Source of the DNA: Bacteroidales bacterium UBA2030
Lineage (GTDB): Bacteria > Bacteroidota > Bacteroidia > Bacteroidales > TTA-H9
Direction of reading: 5' to 3'
Length of the DNA: 8,832 nucleotides
NCBI GenBank assembly: GCA_002332755.1
Contig: DDBO01000168.1
Location: 1 to 8,832, forward strand
Shown here: positions 1 to 6,578 of the stretch, piece by piece
How the letters are laid out: every line of letters begins with the position of its first letter
Numbering within the stretch: position 1 is the first letter of the stretch
Made by a program: the position numbers and the translations under genes
The notes under the pieces: generated by a model
The model's input: only the letters and a program-made list of their open reading frames with translations
Databases searched by the model: none
Told to the model about the DNA's origin: nothing

Positions 1-1179
1 ATTCCTCAGAAATTTAAGGAATTTGTCAAATCAGATCAGCAGTTAACTGAAATTGAATTGGGAGGTAAAACCTACCTGATCACGCGAAACCCGATTGCAG
101 AGACCGGATGGGAATTTTATTCATTTGTAGATGAAGATATACTGTTTGCGCCAATATATAAGCTACATCACCTTGGTACTGTACTTGGTATCCTTGCACT
201 TGTTTTCTTGATATTGTTCTATATTCCTTTCTTCATTGCTCTGTTGAAACGCTCAAATGTAATAGCTTCTAAAATTATTGCTCCCTTGGATTACTTAATT
301 CAAGCAACAGCTGAAGTAGCACAGAAGGTAAAACAAGTCGATTTGCAACCGGTCGGTATTATGGAGATTGATACTTTGTCACAAAATTTTAATCAAATGA
401 CAGAAGAGCTTAAAATAATGTACGACCGTTTGGAAGAGAAAGTAAATGAGGCTGTCAAACAACTTCGCGAACGCGATCATATGCTGATTAAACAATCGAG
501 ACAGGCTGCAATGGGCGAAATGATAGGAAATATAGCCCACCAATGGCGTCAGCCTCTCAACTCTATTGCCGTCATGATTCAAAATTTAGAAGATGCCTAT
601 CATTATGGAGAATTAAACGATACTTATCTTAAAGAAAAAATAGGCCGTATAATGGAAATTATCAGTTTCATGTCGCAAACCATTGACGATTTCCGATATT
701 TCTTCAAGCCCGACAAAGAAAAGATGGAATTTAACCTGAGCCAGAATATAGAACAAACCTTGAATTTTGTAAGCAGTGCTTTAATGCATAATAACATTAG
801 TCTTGTAAAAGAACTTGACCCTGCATTGAGCGTAGAGGGATATCCCAGTGAGTTTTCACAAGTAATTTTAAATATTGTCAACAATGCCAAGGAGATCCTT
901 ATTGAACGTCAGGTTGAAAAGCCCGAAATCAGAATTAGGCTCCAGTCCAAAGACCATCATGCCCAACTAATTATTGCAGATAATGGGGGCGGCGTTGAAC
1001 CAGCAGTAATGGATAAAATTTTCGAACCCTACTTTACCACAAAGGAAATGGGCACAGGTTTGGGGCTTTATATGTCGAAAACCATCATCGAAACAAACAT
1101 GAAAGGCCGGATATCAGTTGCCAATGATGACCGTGGCGCTGTTTTCAGCATTGAATTACCCATATCTCAAAATTCATGA
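1..1179 (+). CDS. Membrane sensor histidine kinase, 5' end outside the window (Cache-like sensor, TM, HAMP, HisKA, HATPase)
   Basis: The frame is open from base 1, so the gene begins upstream; a TTG at 58 is only an internal Leu codon. Numbering visible codons from base 1, residues 1-57 look like the distal end of an extracytoplasmic Cache/PDC-type sensor (GKTYLITRNPIAETGW). A single transmembrane helix follows at about 58-82, then a HAMP-like linker at about 90-145 (ending in a FNQMTEEL segment) and a coiled coil. The H-box is IAHQWRQPLNSI with phospho-acceptor His180. The ATPase domain has an N-box with N291 and N295, G1 ADNGGG with D327, an F-box FEPYFTT and G2 GTGLG at 351-355, so it should be catalytically intact. 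The HQWRQPLN H-box marks a kinase subclass I associate with Campylobacterota and delta-proteobacterial sensors. The gene overlaps the next by ATGA, implying translational coupling. Ligand unknown. Identification as a sensor kinase is secure; the Cache assignment is less so because the domain is cut. Confidence 0.95.
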   Translation: MPQKFKEFVKSDQQLTEIELGGKTYLITRNPIAETGWEFYSFVDEDILFAPIYKLHHLGTVLGILALVFLILFYIPFFIALLKRSNVIASKIIAPLDYLIQATAEVAQKVKQVDLQPVGIMEIDTLSQNFNQMTEELKIMYDRLEEKVNEAVKQLRERDHMLIKQSRQAAMGEMIGNIAHQWRQPLNSIAVMIQNLEDAYHYGELNDTYLKEKIGRIMEIISFMSQTIDDFRYFFKPDKEKMEFNLSQNIEQTLNFVSSALMHNNISLVKELDPALSVEGYPSEFSQVILNIVNNAKEILIERQVEKPEIRIRLQSKDHHAQLIIADNGGGVEPAVMDKIFEPYFTTKEMGTGLGLYMSKTIIETNMKGRISVANDDRGAVFSIELPISQNS

Positions 1180-2573
1180 TTGAAAAACTTACCCTGATAG
1201 TTGACAATAATATTCCATCAAAGACCCTGGGTAAAATCATGGAGATAGAAGCCAGGGGCATAACTCTTGCAGGATGGCAGAATTTCTCCACTTTGAAAGA
1301 AAGCGAAAAGTTTTTTTGTTTAATCACTAATTCACCCTCGCAGTGGGAAATTGAAGTTGTTAAGGGCTTGGCTGATAATGAGTTATTGCTTGCCGGTTTT
1401 AAGTCGAATACTGTTGTGTTTGCCCACAAAGTCGATTTAACTGAGGCTGCCAAATCAGGCGATGTACCCACTTTTTTATATAACCACATTTTATGGCAAT
1501 GTTTCTCCGCAGAATTTGCCGAATACTCAAGAGGAAAGGTAAGCGCTTTTCTGGATCTTATCAGGGAAGGTATGCTGGTTTGTAGTGCCGATGGATTAAT
1601 TGTATTTGCAAACCATGAAATGTTGAGTCTTACAGGTTGGTCGTCCGGGGAACTCTTCTCTGAACCGGTAGTGCATTTCGTCAGGCAGAAAGGAGAACGA
1701 AATGAATTTGATAAATGGTTTCGTAAACTTTGGGAAGAACCCCGAAAAATGGGCACCCTCGATTTTCTTCTCAAAGATGGTCATTGGTATTCTTTGTTTT
1801 TCCATAGTTACCTTATTCCTGAGCCAGTTACCAAAGAGCATCTGTTGTTTTTTCTGATAGGATCGCATCCTTTATCTGACCTTGAGGAAACCATACACAG
1901 TATCGATCATCTGAAGGGAAGAGCCATTTTACACGACTTCCGCAATTTGCTGCAAGGTGTGGTCACCTATACCGACTTATTAGGGTTTGAAATCGCATCT
2001 GATAATCCTGCATATAGCTATTTAAGCAAAATGAGAAGCGAGCTCAAAAGAGGGCAGGAGATTCTGAATCAGCTTATGTATCCTGAGCCATATAATATAT
2101 CGGAAATTTCTCTTAATCAAACTATTGAGAATCTAGTAAATACCTTCAGAGAAATTATTCCTTCGAATATAAAGATAAAATTATCAGGCTCTTGTCAGGA
2201 GAAGGTGGCCATTTCTTCGGTTGATTTGGGCCGAATTTTAAGAAACCTGGTAAAAAATTCAGTAGAAGCTATCGGTGCAGGGAATGGAGAAATATTAATA
2301 ACAATAGGTCAATCTGTATCTTCAGCTGATTCGATTGATATTGATGATTTTGTTGCCCTCACTATTTCCGATACTGGTCCGGGAATTCCTGAAAATCTAC
2401 GGTCGAAAGTTTTTGAGCCTTTCTTTACCACTCATCAGGATAAAGGCGGTACAGGATTAGGATTATATAGCGTTTATTCAATTGTAAAGCAAAACGGAGG
2501 GCACGTTTATTTTGAGAGTAGGGCAAATAAGGGTACAACCTTTGTTATATATTTGCCTAAAGCTAAAAAGTAA
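1176..2573 (+). CDS. Soluble PAS-domain sensor histidine kinase with a receiver-like N-terminus
   Basis: This is a 465-residue protein without transmembrane segments, so cytoplasmic. Residues 1-110 alternate predicted strands and helices (LTLIVDN, ITLAGW, FFCLITN, LLLAGF) like a receiver fold, but without the acidic pocket or phospho-Asp. A PAS domain lies at about 118-215 (GMLVCSADGLIVFANHEML). The dimerisation/phospho-acceptor segment carries HDFRNLLQ with His253, a variant of the HDFNNLL H-box of NtrB-like and hybrid kinases. The ATPase domain has an N-box with N357 and N361, G1 SDTGPG with D399, F-box FEPFFTT and G2 GGTGLG at 424-429, all intact. The ATG start overlaps the stop of the upstream kinase by 4 bases. 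The obvious candidate partners are the receivers encoded just downstream, but specificity is inferred from position only. The kinase call is secure; the N-terminal fold is a guess. Confidence 0.93.
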   Translation: MIEKLTLIVDNNIPSKTLGKIMEIEARGITLAGWQNFSTLKESEKFFCLITNSPSQWEIEVVKGLADNELLLAGFKSNTVVFAHKVDLTEAAKSGDVPTFLYNHILWQCFSAEFAEYSRGKVSAFLDLIREGMLVCSADGLIVFANHEMLSLTGWSSGELFSEPVVHFVRQKGERNEFDKWFRKLWEEPRKMGTLDFLLKDGHWYSLFFHSYLIPEPVTKEHLLFFLIGSHPLSDLEETIHSIDHLKGRAILHDFRNLLQGVVTYTDLLGFEIASDNPAYSYLSKMRSELKRGQEILNQLMYPEPYNISEISLNQTIENLVNTFREIIPSNIKIKLSGSCQEKVAISSVDLGRILRNLVKNSVEAIGAGNGEILITIGQSVSSADSIDIDDFVALTISDTGPGIPENLRSKVFEPFFTTHQDKGGTGLGLYSVYSIVKQNGGHVYFESRANKGTTFVIYLPKAKK

Positions 2574-2587
2574 TACCTGCAATCATC

Positions 2588-3352
2588 ATGGAAAAGCTCC
2601 CTTTAAAGGTTTTATATGTTGAGGATGAAATTATTGTAAGAGAGCCATTTGCTGAAATGCTCAGCCGAAGAGTTCAAAAGGTATATACAGCTGAAAATGG
2701 CGAGCAAGGCCTTAAACTTTACCAAGAATTTAAGCCTGATATCATCATTACGGATATTAAAATGCCCGTTATGGATGGCTTGACGATGGTTGATCGTATT
2801 AGAGCTACGGATGAGCAAATTCCTGTAATTATTACCACCGCATTCGAATTCAAAGATTATCTCAAAAAAAGCATTGAGGTGGGGGTAAATAAATATTTAG
2901 TGAAACCCATAGAGCGCAATGCAGTTGACCTGGCTTTGGCAGAAATGGCTCGCCTGGTGGAATTTCAGAGGGCTAATAAAGATTATCAAGAGTTTCTAGA
3001 ATTAATGCTAAACACGAGCAACCGGGTAATCATCGTTGCCGATTTCCCACAGGATGTAGTACATATCAATCAGGAGTTTTTACATTTTTTTGGATTTACC
3101 GACAGAAACGATTTCTATTCAAAGTATGACTCTGTGATTCAATTTTTTGGCACATTAAAGAATAAATCATTTTTTTATGATGCAGCTGCTGGCTTAGCCT
3201 GGATTGATGGTTTTCTTAAACTGAATGGTATTGAAAACAATACTTTTCTGAATTATTGTCCTGATAAAACTTCATTTAGTTATAATCTTAGTTTTCATGT
3301 GTTTAGTGATGGTCGGAAAGTAGCACTAATACTTACTGCAGTTGAAAAATAG
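2588..3352 (+). CDS. Response regulator: receiver domain plus C-terminal PAS-like domain, no DNA-binding output
   Basis: This is a 254-residue cytoplasmic protein. The receiver domain covers about 5-125 with a complete active site: acidic pair E12/D13, phospho-acceptor D56 in TDIKMPVMDG, T84 and K106 in KYLVKPI. Residues about 135-254 look like a divergent PAS domain (VIIVADFPQDVVHINQEFL, then a central WIDGFL, ending in a strand pair around VFSDGRKVALIL). There is no helix-turn-helix, GGDEF, EAL, HD-GYP or methylesterase domain. The receiver style (LYVEDE, ITDIxMPxMDG, ITTAF, YLxKPI) with a trailing PAS-like domain resembles proteins common in Campylobacterota. It starts 14 bases after the preceding kinase and stops 5 bases before the hybrid kinase. 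It may relay phosphate, or act through protein contacts on the downstream hybrid kinase; both are inference. The receiver is certain, the PAS assignment moderate. Confidence 0.92.
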   Translation: MEKLPLKVLYVEDEIIVREPFAEMLSRRVQKVYTAENGEQGLKLYQEFKPDIIITDIKMPVMDGLTMVDRIRATDEQIPVIITTAFEFKDYLKKSIEVGVNKYLVKPIERNAVDLALAEMARLVEFQRANKDYQEFLELMLNTSNRVIIVADFPQDVVHINQEFLHFFGFTDRNDFYSKYDSVIQFFGTLKNKSFFYDAAAGLAWIDGFLKLNGIENNTFLNYCPDKTSFSYNLSFHVFSDGRKVALILTAVEK

Positions 3353-3357
3353 AAATT

Positions 3358-5319
3358 ATGGCAGCAAATTTATCCACACGCGAAAGATTACCCATTCGGG
3401 TTTTATACGTTGAAGATGAATATGGTATTCGCCTGCCGATGCTTGAAATGATGTCCCGTTGGGTTGAGGATATTATTGTTGCAGCCAATGGCGAGGAGGG
3501 ACTTGAGGCTTTCAAACAAACAGGCGCCGATTTGGTAATCAGCGATTTGAAAATGCCTCACATGGATGGGTTGGAAATGATTGCTGCCATTAAAAGTATC
3601 GACCCAAATGTTAAAACCATTGTTGTTTCAGCCCACAGCCATGCCGAATCTTTTATTGAAGCTATCAACATTGGTGTAGATGGTTTCCTGATGAAACCCG
3701 TTCTTCGCGATAAGTTGTATGAAACCATTCATAGATTTGGCAGGGTTGTCATCGCTCAGAGAAACGCCCGATTGCAGGAAGAAAAGTTTATGGCCCTGGC
3801 CGGAAGTGTTATCGATGCTATTATCATTATCAATGAAAAAGGCGAAATACTCTTCTGGAATCAAGCTGCCACGCGTATTTTTGGTTATGAGGCCAACGAT
3901 GCCATTGCCATGCCTTACAACTCGATTTTCGACACAGGTTCATTGCCTCCTGAATGGCCATCCACAACCCTTGCACTGAGGCGATTTTATAAAGAACATC
4001 AAAAAAGAGGTGGACTTATTGAAGCCAATGGTTTACATAAATCAGGCAGGGTTTTTCCGGTCGAAATTTCAGTGTCTCCACTTCAAGTGGATGATCTATG
4101 GTATGCATTGTTTATTATTCGCGACATTACCGAGCGCAAGCAAAGAGAGAAAGAGCTTATTGAAGCTCGGGAAAGGGCTGAGGCTGCCACAAGGGCAAAA
4201 CAGCAATTTTTATCGGTAATGAGCCACGAAATCCGTACACCACTTAATGGCATCTTGGGTACTATCAATCTGTTGGTGCAAGAAGACCCTCGACCTGATC
4301 AGATGGAATATTTGAAAACACTTGAGTTTTCGGGAAATCACCTGCTTTCTCTAATCAATGATATTCTCGACTTTTCTAAAATTGAAGCTAACAGAATTCA
4401 ATTTGAATCGGTATCCCTCGAAATTCGTGAAGTAGTTGAAAACCTTCTAAAGATATTTAGTTTTAAAGCCCAAGACAAAGGGATTTCCATCTTTTGCGAA
4501 ATCGACCCCGCTATTCCTCAATTTGTAAAAGGCGATCCAATACGATTGAATCAGATTTTGAACAATCTCATTGGCAATGCATTGAAATTTACGGAAAAGG
4601 GAGGCATAACGGTAAGGGTAAAGGTCAATGGAAACATTACCCCCCACGAAATACCTCTGTATTTCGAAGTGATTGATACCGGCATTGGCATTCCCGAAGA
4701 CAAAACAGAAATTATTTTCGACATGTTTAGCCAGGCTGATGCCAATACCACCCGACGTTTCGGAGGTACGGGTTTAGGTCTGGCTATTACGAAAAAGCTG
4801 GTGGAGCTTCAAGGGGGCTCAATTGGCGTTCGAAGTAAGCTGGGTGAAGGGAGTACATTTTATTTTAATCTGAACTTTAAGCCTGTTACCGAAGAATCAG
4901 GAGACATTGAGAAACCTGCCGACTTCCTCGAAAGTCTTCAAGGAGTGCGTATTTTACTGGTTGAGGACAACAAAATCAACCAGATGATTGCTCAAAAGTT
5001 TCTTACCCGTTGGGGCGCAAGTATCGATTTGGCGGAAAATGGCTTAGAGGCGCTGAATAAAATCCAAACCCAAAATTATGATATTGTCCTGATGGATCTT
5101 CAAATGCCGGAACTCGATGGATATCAGGCTACCAGGAGAATAAGACAAATGCCGGATGAGTATTTTCAGAAAATTCCCATCATTGCTCTTACAGCTTCTA
5201 CCATGGCTGAGGTCAAAGAGAGTCTCGAAAAATTCGGACTTGATGATATGATCACAAAGCCATTTATTCCCGGGGAACTTAACCGCAAAATTTTCTATTA
5301 CACTCGTCGGAATAATTAA
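3358..5319 (+). CDS. Hybrid sensor histidine kinase/response regulator (REC-PAS-HisKA-HATPase-REC)
   Basis: This 653-residue protein has no transmembrane helix. Domains in order: N-terminal receiver at about 12-130 with E19/D20, phospho-acceptor D63 (SDLKMPHMDG), S91 and K113; a PAS domain at about 145-262 ending in IRDITERK; a short coiled coil; HisKA with SHEIRTPLNGI and phospho-acceptor His290; an ATPase domain with N403/N407, G1 D440 (DTGIGIPE), F-box region with FSQAD, and G2 GGTGLG at 469-474; a C-terminal receiver at about 530-650 with the LLVEDN pocket, phospho-acceptor D580 (MDLQMPELDG) and K634. All catalytic residues are present. No HPt domain follows, so onward transfer would need a separate HPt or the last receiver is a terminal or modulatory sink. 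The N-terminal receiver closely resembles that of the preceding gene, suggesting local duplication. ATG start 5 bases after the previous stop. It is the last gene of the signalling cluster. Confidence 0.95.
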   Translation: MAANLSTRERLPIRVLYVEDEYGIRLPMLEMMSRWVEDIIVAANGEEGLEAFKQTGADLVISDLKMPHMDGLEMIAAIKSIDPNVKTIVVSAHSHAESFIEAINIGVDGFLMKPVLRDKLYETIHRFGRVVIAQRNARLQEEKFMALAGSVIDAIIIINEKGEILFWNQAATRIFGYEANDAIAMPYNSIFDTGSLPPEWPSTTLALRRFYKEHQKRGGLIEANGLHKSGRVFPVEISVSPLQVDDLWYALFIIRDITERKQREKELIEARERAEAATRAKQQFLSVMSHEIRTPLNGILGTINLLVQEDPRPDQMEYLKTLEFSGNHLLSLINDILDFSKIEANRIQFESVSLEIREVVENLLKIFSFKAQDKGISIFCEIDPAIPQFVKGDPIRLNQILNNLIGNALKFTEKGGITVRVKVNGNITPHEIPLYFEVIDTGIGIPEDKTEIIFDMFSQADANTTRRFGGTGLGLAITKKLVELQGGSIGVRSKLGEGSTFYFNLNFKPVTEESGDIEKPADFLESLQGVRILLVEDNKINQMIAQKFLTRWGASIDLAENGLEALNKIQTQNYDIVLMDLQMPELDGYQATRRIRQMPDEYFQKIPIIALTASTMAEVKESLEKFGLDDMITKPFIPGELNRKIFYYTRRNN

Positions 5320-5344
5320 AATCGCTCTTTCCAGCTTCTTTGCC

Positions 5345-5352
5345 TACTTTTG
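5345..5352 (+). promoter_or_regulatory. Putative Bacteroidota -7 promoter element upstream of pnuC
   Basis: TACTTTTG matches the Bacteroidota -7 consensus TAnnTTTG exactly. It lies in the only gap between the signalling cluster and pnuC, 18 bases before the ATG at 5371. I see no TTG/TTTG -33 element 17-23 bases upstream, so it is an incomplete match, and chance occurrence is possible. Position and consensus make it a reasonable start for a separate pnuC transcript. Confidence 0.5.
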
Positions 5353-5382
5353 CAGCCCAATTATGATATTATGGCTGCAGAG
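5348..5382 (+). other. Inverted repeat / potential RNA hairpin spanning the pnuC start codon
   Basis: TGCAGCC at 5351-5357 is perfectly repeated inverted as GGCTGCA at 5373-5379, separated by 15 bases. In RNA the stem could extend outward by three further pairs (two of them G-U), to about 10 pairs. The right arm starts at the G of the pnuC ATG and runs into the first codons. The left arm overlaps the end of the putative -7 element. It lacks a following U-tract, so it is not a typical intrinsic terminator. A role in translation control is inference. Confidence 0.4.
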
Positions 5383-5979
5383 CTTTGGAATATTCTTCTT
5401 GACAATATAAAGCAAACCTCTCTTACTGAATTTATTGCGGTCATCTTTGGCCTGGTAAGCGTTTTTTTTATCATGCGGCAGAATATCCTTGGCTATCCTG
5501 CCGGGCTTATCAACGTGAGCATATATGTATGGCTTTGCTATAGAGCTGGCCTCTATGCCAATATGGGTATCAATGTATTTTACTTCCTGGTAAGTCTATT
5601 TGGATGGTATCAGTGGGGCAAAAAAACAGAAGGCTCTGAAGTTTTAAAGGTTACAATACTTAGTAAAAATCAAGTTTTGGTTGTTTCCTTCAGTGTTATT
5701 GGTCTGTCTTTAGTATTGTGGAAAATACTGCAAAATCTTCCTGAAAGCACTTCACCTTTTTTCGACGCTTTTACCACAGCTATTTTTATTGTGGCTATGG
5801 TTTTGCAAGCTTTCAAGAAACTGGAATCCTGGATTTTGTGGATTTTGGGCGATATCATAGCTATCCCTTTATTTGCTCTTAATGGATTGGCATTCACTGG
5901 ATTTCAATATCTGGCATTTTTGTTTCTGGCCCTGACGGGCTACCTTTCATGGAAAAAATCTTTAAATACATATGATTAA
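5371..5979 (+). CDS. pnuC: Nicotinamide riboside transporter PnuC
   Basis: This inner-membrane protein of the PnuC/SWEET-like fold should carry out facilitated uptake of nicotinamide riboside, driven by intracellular phosphorylation. From the ATG at 5371 it is 202 residues, normal for the family; an upstream in-frame TTG at 5350 would add seven residues but overlaps the -7 element. Seven hydrophobic segments fit the family topology, at about 21-35, 41-57, 62-79, 102-120, 131-147, 153-170 and 177-194. Family hallmarks are visible: GYPAGLINVSIYVWL at 41-55, and the signature W154-xx-W157-xxx-D161, followed by the Q179-Y180 region and GYLSW. It overlaps the next gene, a ribosylnicotinamide-kinase-type protein, by 8 bases, which favours nicotinamide riboside over thiamine (PnuT) or other vitamins transported by homologues. 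No NAD-repressor site is recognised. Confidence 0.92.
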   Translation: MAAELWNILLDNIKQTSLTEFIAVIFGLVSVFFIMRQNILGYPAGLINVSIYVWLCYRAGLYANMGINVFYFLVSLFGWYQWGKKTEGSEVLKVTILSKNQVLVVSFSVIGLSLVLWKILQNLPESTSPFFDAFTTAIFIVAMVLQAFKKLESWILWILGDIIAIPLFALNGLAFTGFQYLAFLFLALTGYLSWKKSLNTYD

Positions 5980-6547
5980 AATTGCTATCACCGGCCCTGA
6001 ATCTACGGGTAAGTCGTGGCTAAGCAGCACGTTGGCTCAAATTTTCGGTGTACCGTGGGTTCCTGAGTTTGCCCGGGAATATTTGTCCGAAATGAATCGC
6101 CCTTATATCCTGGAGGATGTCATCTTTATCGCGCAAATGCAACGTAATGCTGAGAAGTTAGCTGCCCAAACAAACCCTCCCATCCTTTTCTGCGACACCG
6201 ACATGATTGTTTGTAAAATTTGGTGTGAAGTGAAATATGGATTCTGTCCGCCGGAAATACAAGCGCTTCGTCTTGAAGATGACTACAACCTTTACCTTCT
6301 TACCGATATTGATCTCCCCTGGACCTTCGACCCTCTCAGGGAACACCCCCATTTCCGTAACGAATTGTTCGCTCTTTATCTTCGGGAAATGCAGCAATCA
6401 GATAAACCTTTCGAAACAGTCAGCGGAATAAATGGAAAACGTATAGAATCGGCCATTAACCACCTTTTAAGACATTTCCCCGATATTTCTGATCTTATCC
6501 ATGAAGATCACCTGAGAAATGCCCTTGAATTAAATCTGCTTCCCTAA
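5972..6547 (+). CDS. NadR-type ribosylnicotinamide kinase (AAA_28 P-loop ATPase), stand-alone
   Basis: This 191-residue cytoplasmic P-loop protein probably phosphorylates nicotinamide riboside with ATP to give NMN, trapping substrate imported by PnuC. The Walker A motif is GPESTGKS at residues 8-15, matching the GxESxGKS form of the NadR kinase domain. E32-F-A-R35-EY matches the conserved E-ARE-Y substrate-region motif, and D75-T-D77 after a hydrophobic strand is the likely acidic/Walker B element. A later DLPWTFDPLRE segment matches the NadR lid-region DxPWxxDxxR pattern. In NadR of enteric bacteria this domain is fused to an NMN adenylyltransferase and a repressor domain; here both are absent, so NMN must be adenylylated by another enzyme. 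ATG start lies inside the end of pnuC (8-base overlap), implying coupled translation. Kinase family is clear; substrate is inferred mainly from pnuC linkage. Confidence 0.88.
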   Translation: MIKIAITGPESTGKSWLSSTLAQIFGVPWVPEFAREYLSEMNRPYILEDVIFIAQMQRNAEKLAAQTNPPILFCDTDMIVCKIWCEVKYGFCPPEIQALRLEDDYNLYLLTDIDLPWTFDPLREHPHFRNELFALYLREMQQSDKPFETVSGINGKRIESAINHLLRHFPDISDLIHEDHLRNALELNLLP

Positions 6548-6552
6548 CTTTG
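6525..6552 (+). promoter_or_regulatory. Putative Bacteroidota promoter for yggS
   Basis: A -33-like TTG at 6525-6527 is followed after 17 bases by TAACTTTG at 6545-6552, an exact match to the TTG-N17-23-TAnnTTTG Bacteroidota pattern. The TAA of the -7 element is also the stop codon of the upstream kinase gene. Transcription would start a few bases downstream, giving a leader of about 20 bases before the ATG at 6579. This is the best promoter candidate in the window. Confidence 0.6.
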
Positions 6553-6578
6553 CGGCTGAGCATTTACCATTGATCGTT

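Noticed and set aside
58..60. TTG as the start of the first kinase
   Set aside because: The frame is open back to base 1 and a start here would cut through the extracytoplasmic sensor domain, so the gene is simply truncated by the window edge.
1145..1774. 209-codon open frame on the minus strand across the second kinase
   Set aside because: It lies entirely opposite a well-supported kinase gene, its translation matches no family I recognise, and it has no promoter or partner; it is a coding shadow.
2574..2587. Separate promoter for the receiver-PAS gene
   Set aside because: The 14-base gap has no TAnnTTTG match, and the gene order and spacing favour one operon.
5350..5352. TTG as the pnuC start
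   Set aside because: It falls within the candidate -7 element; the in-frame ATG at 5371 gives a normal-length PnuC.
5320..5382. Intrinsic terminator after the hybrid kinase
   Set aside because: The only hairpin overlaps the pnuC start and is not followed by a U-run; no terminator is visible.
5371..5979. PnuT-type thiamine transporter
   Set aside because: PnuT homologues in Bacteroidota usually accompany a TPP riboswitch or thiamine pyrophosphokinase; here the partner is a NadR-type kinase and I recognise no riboswitch in the 51-base leader.
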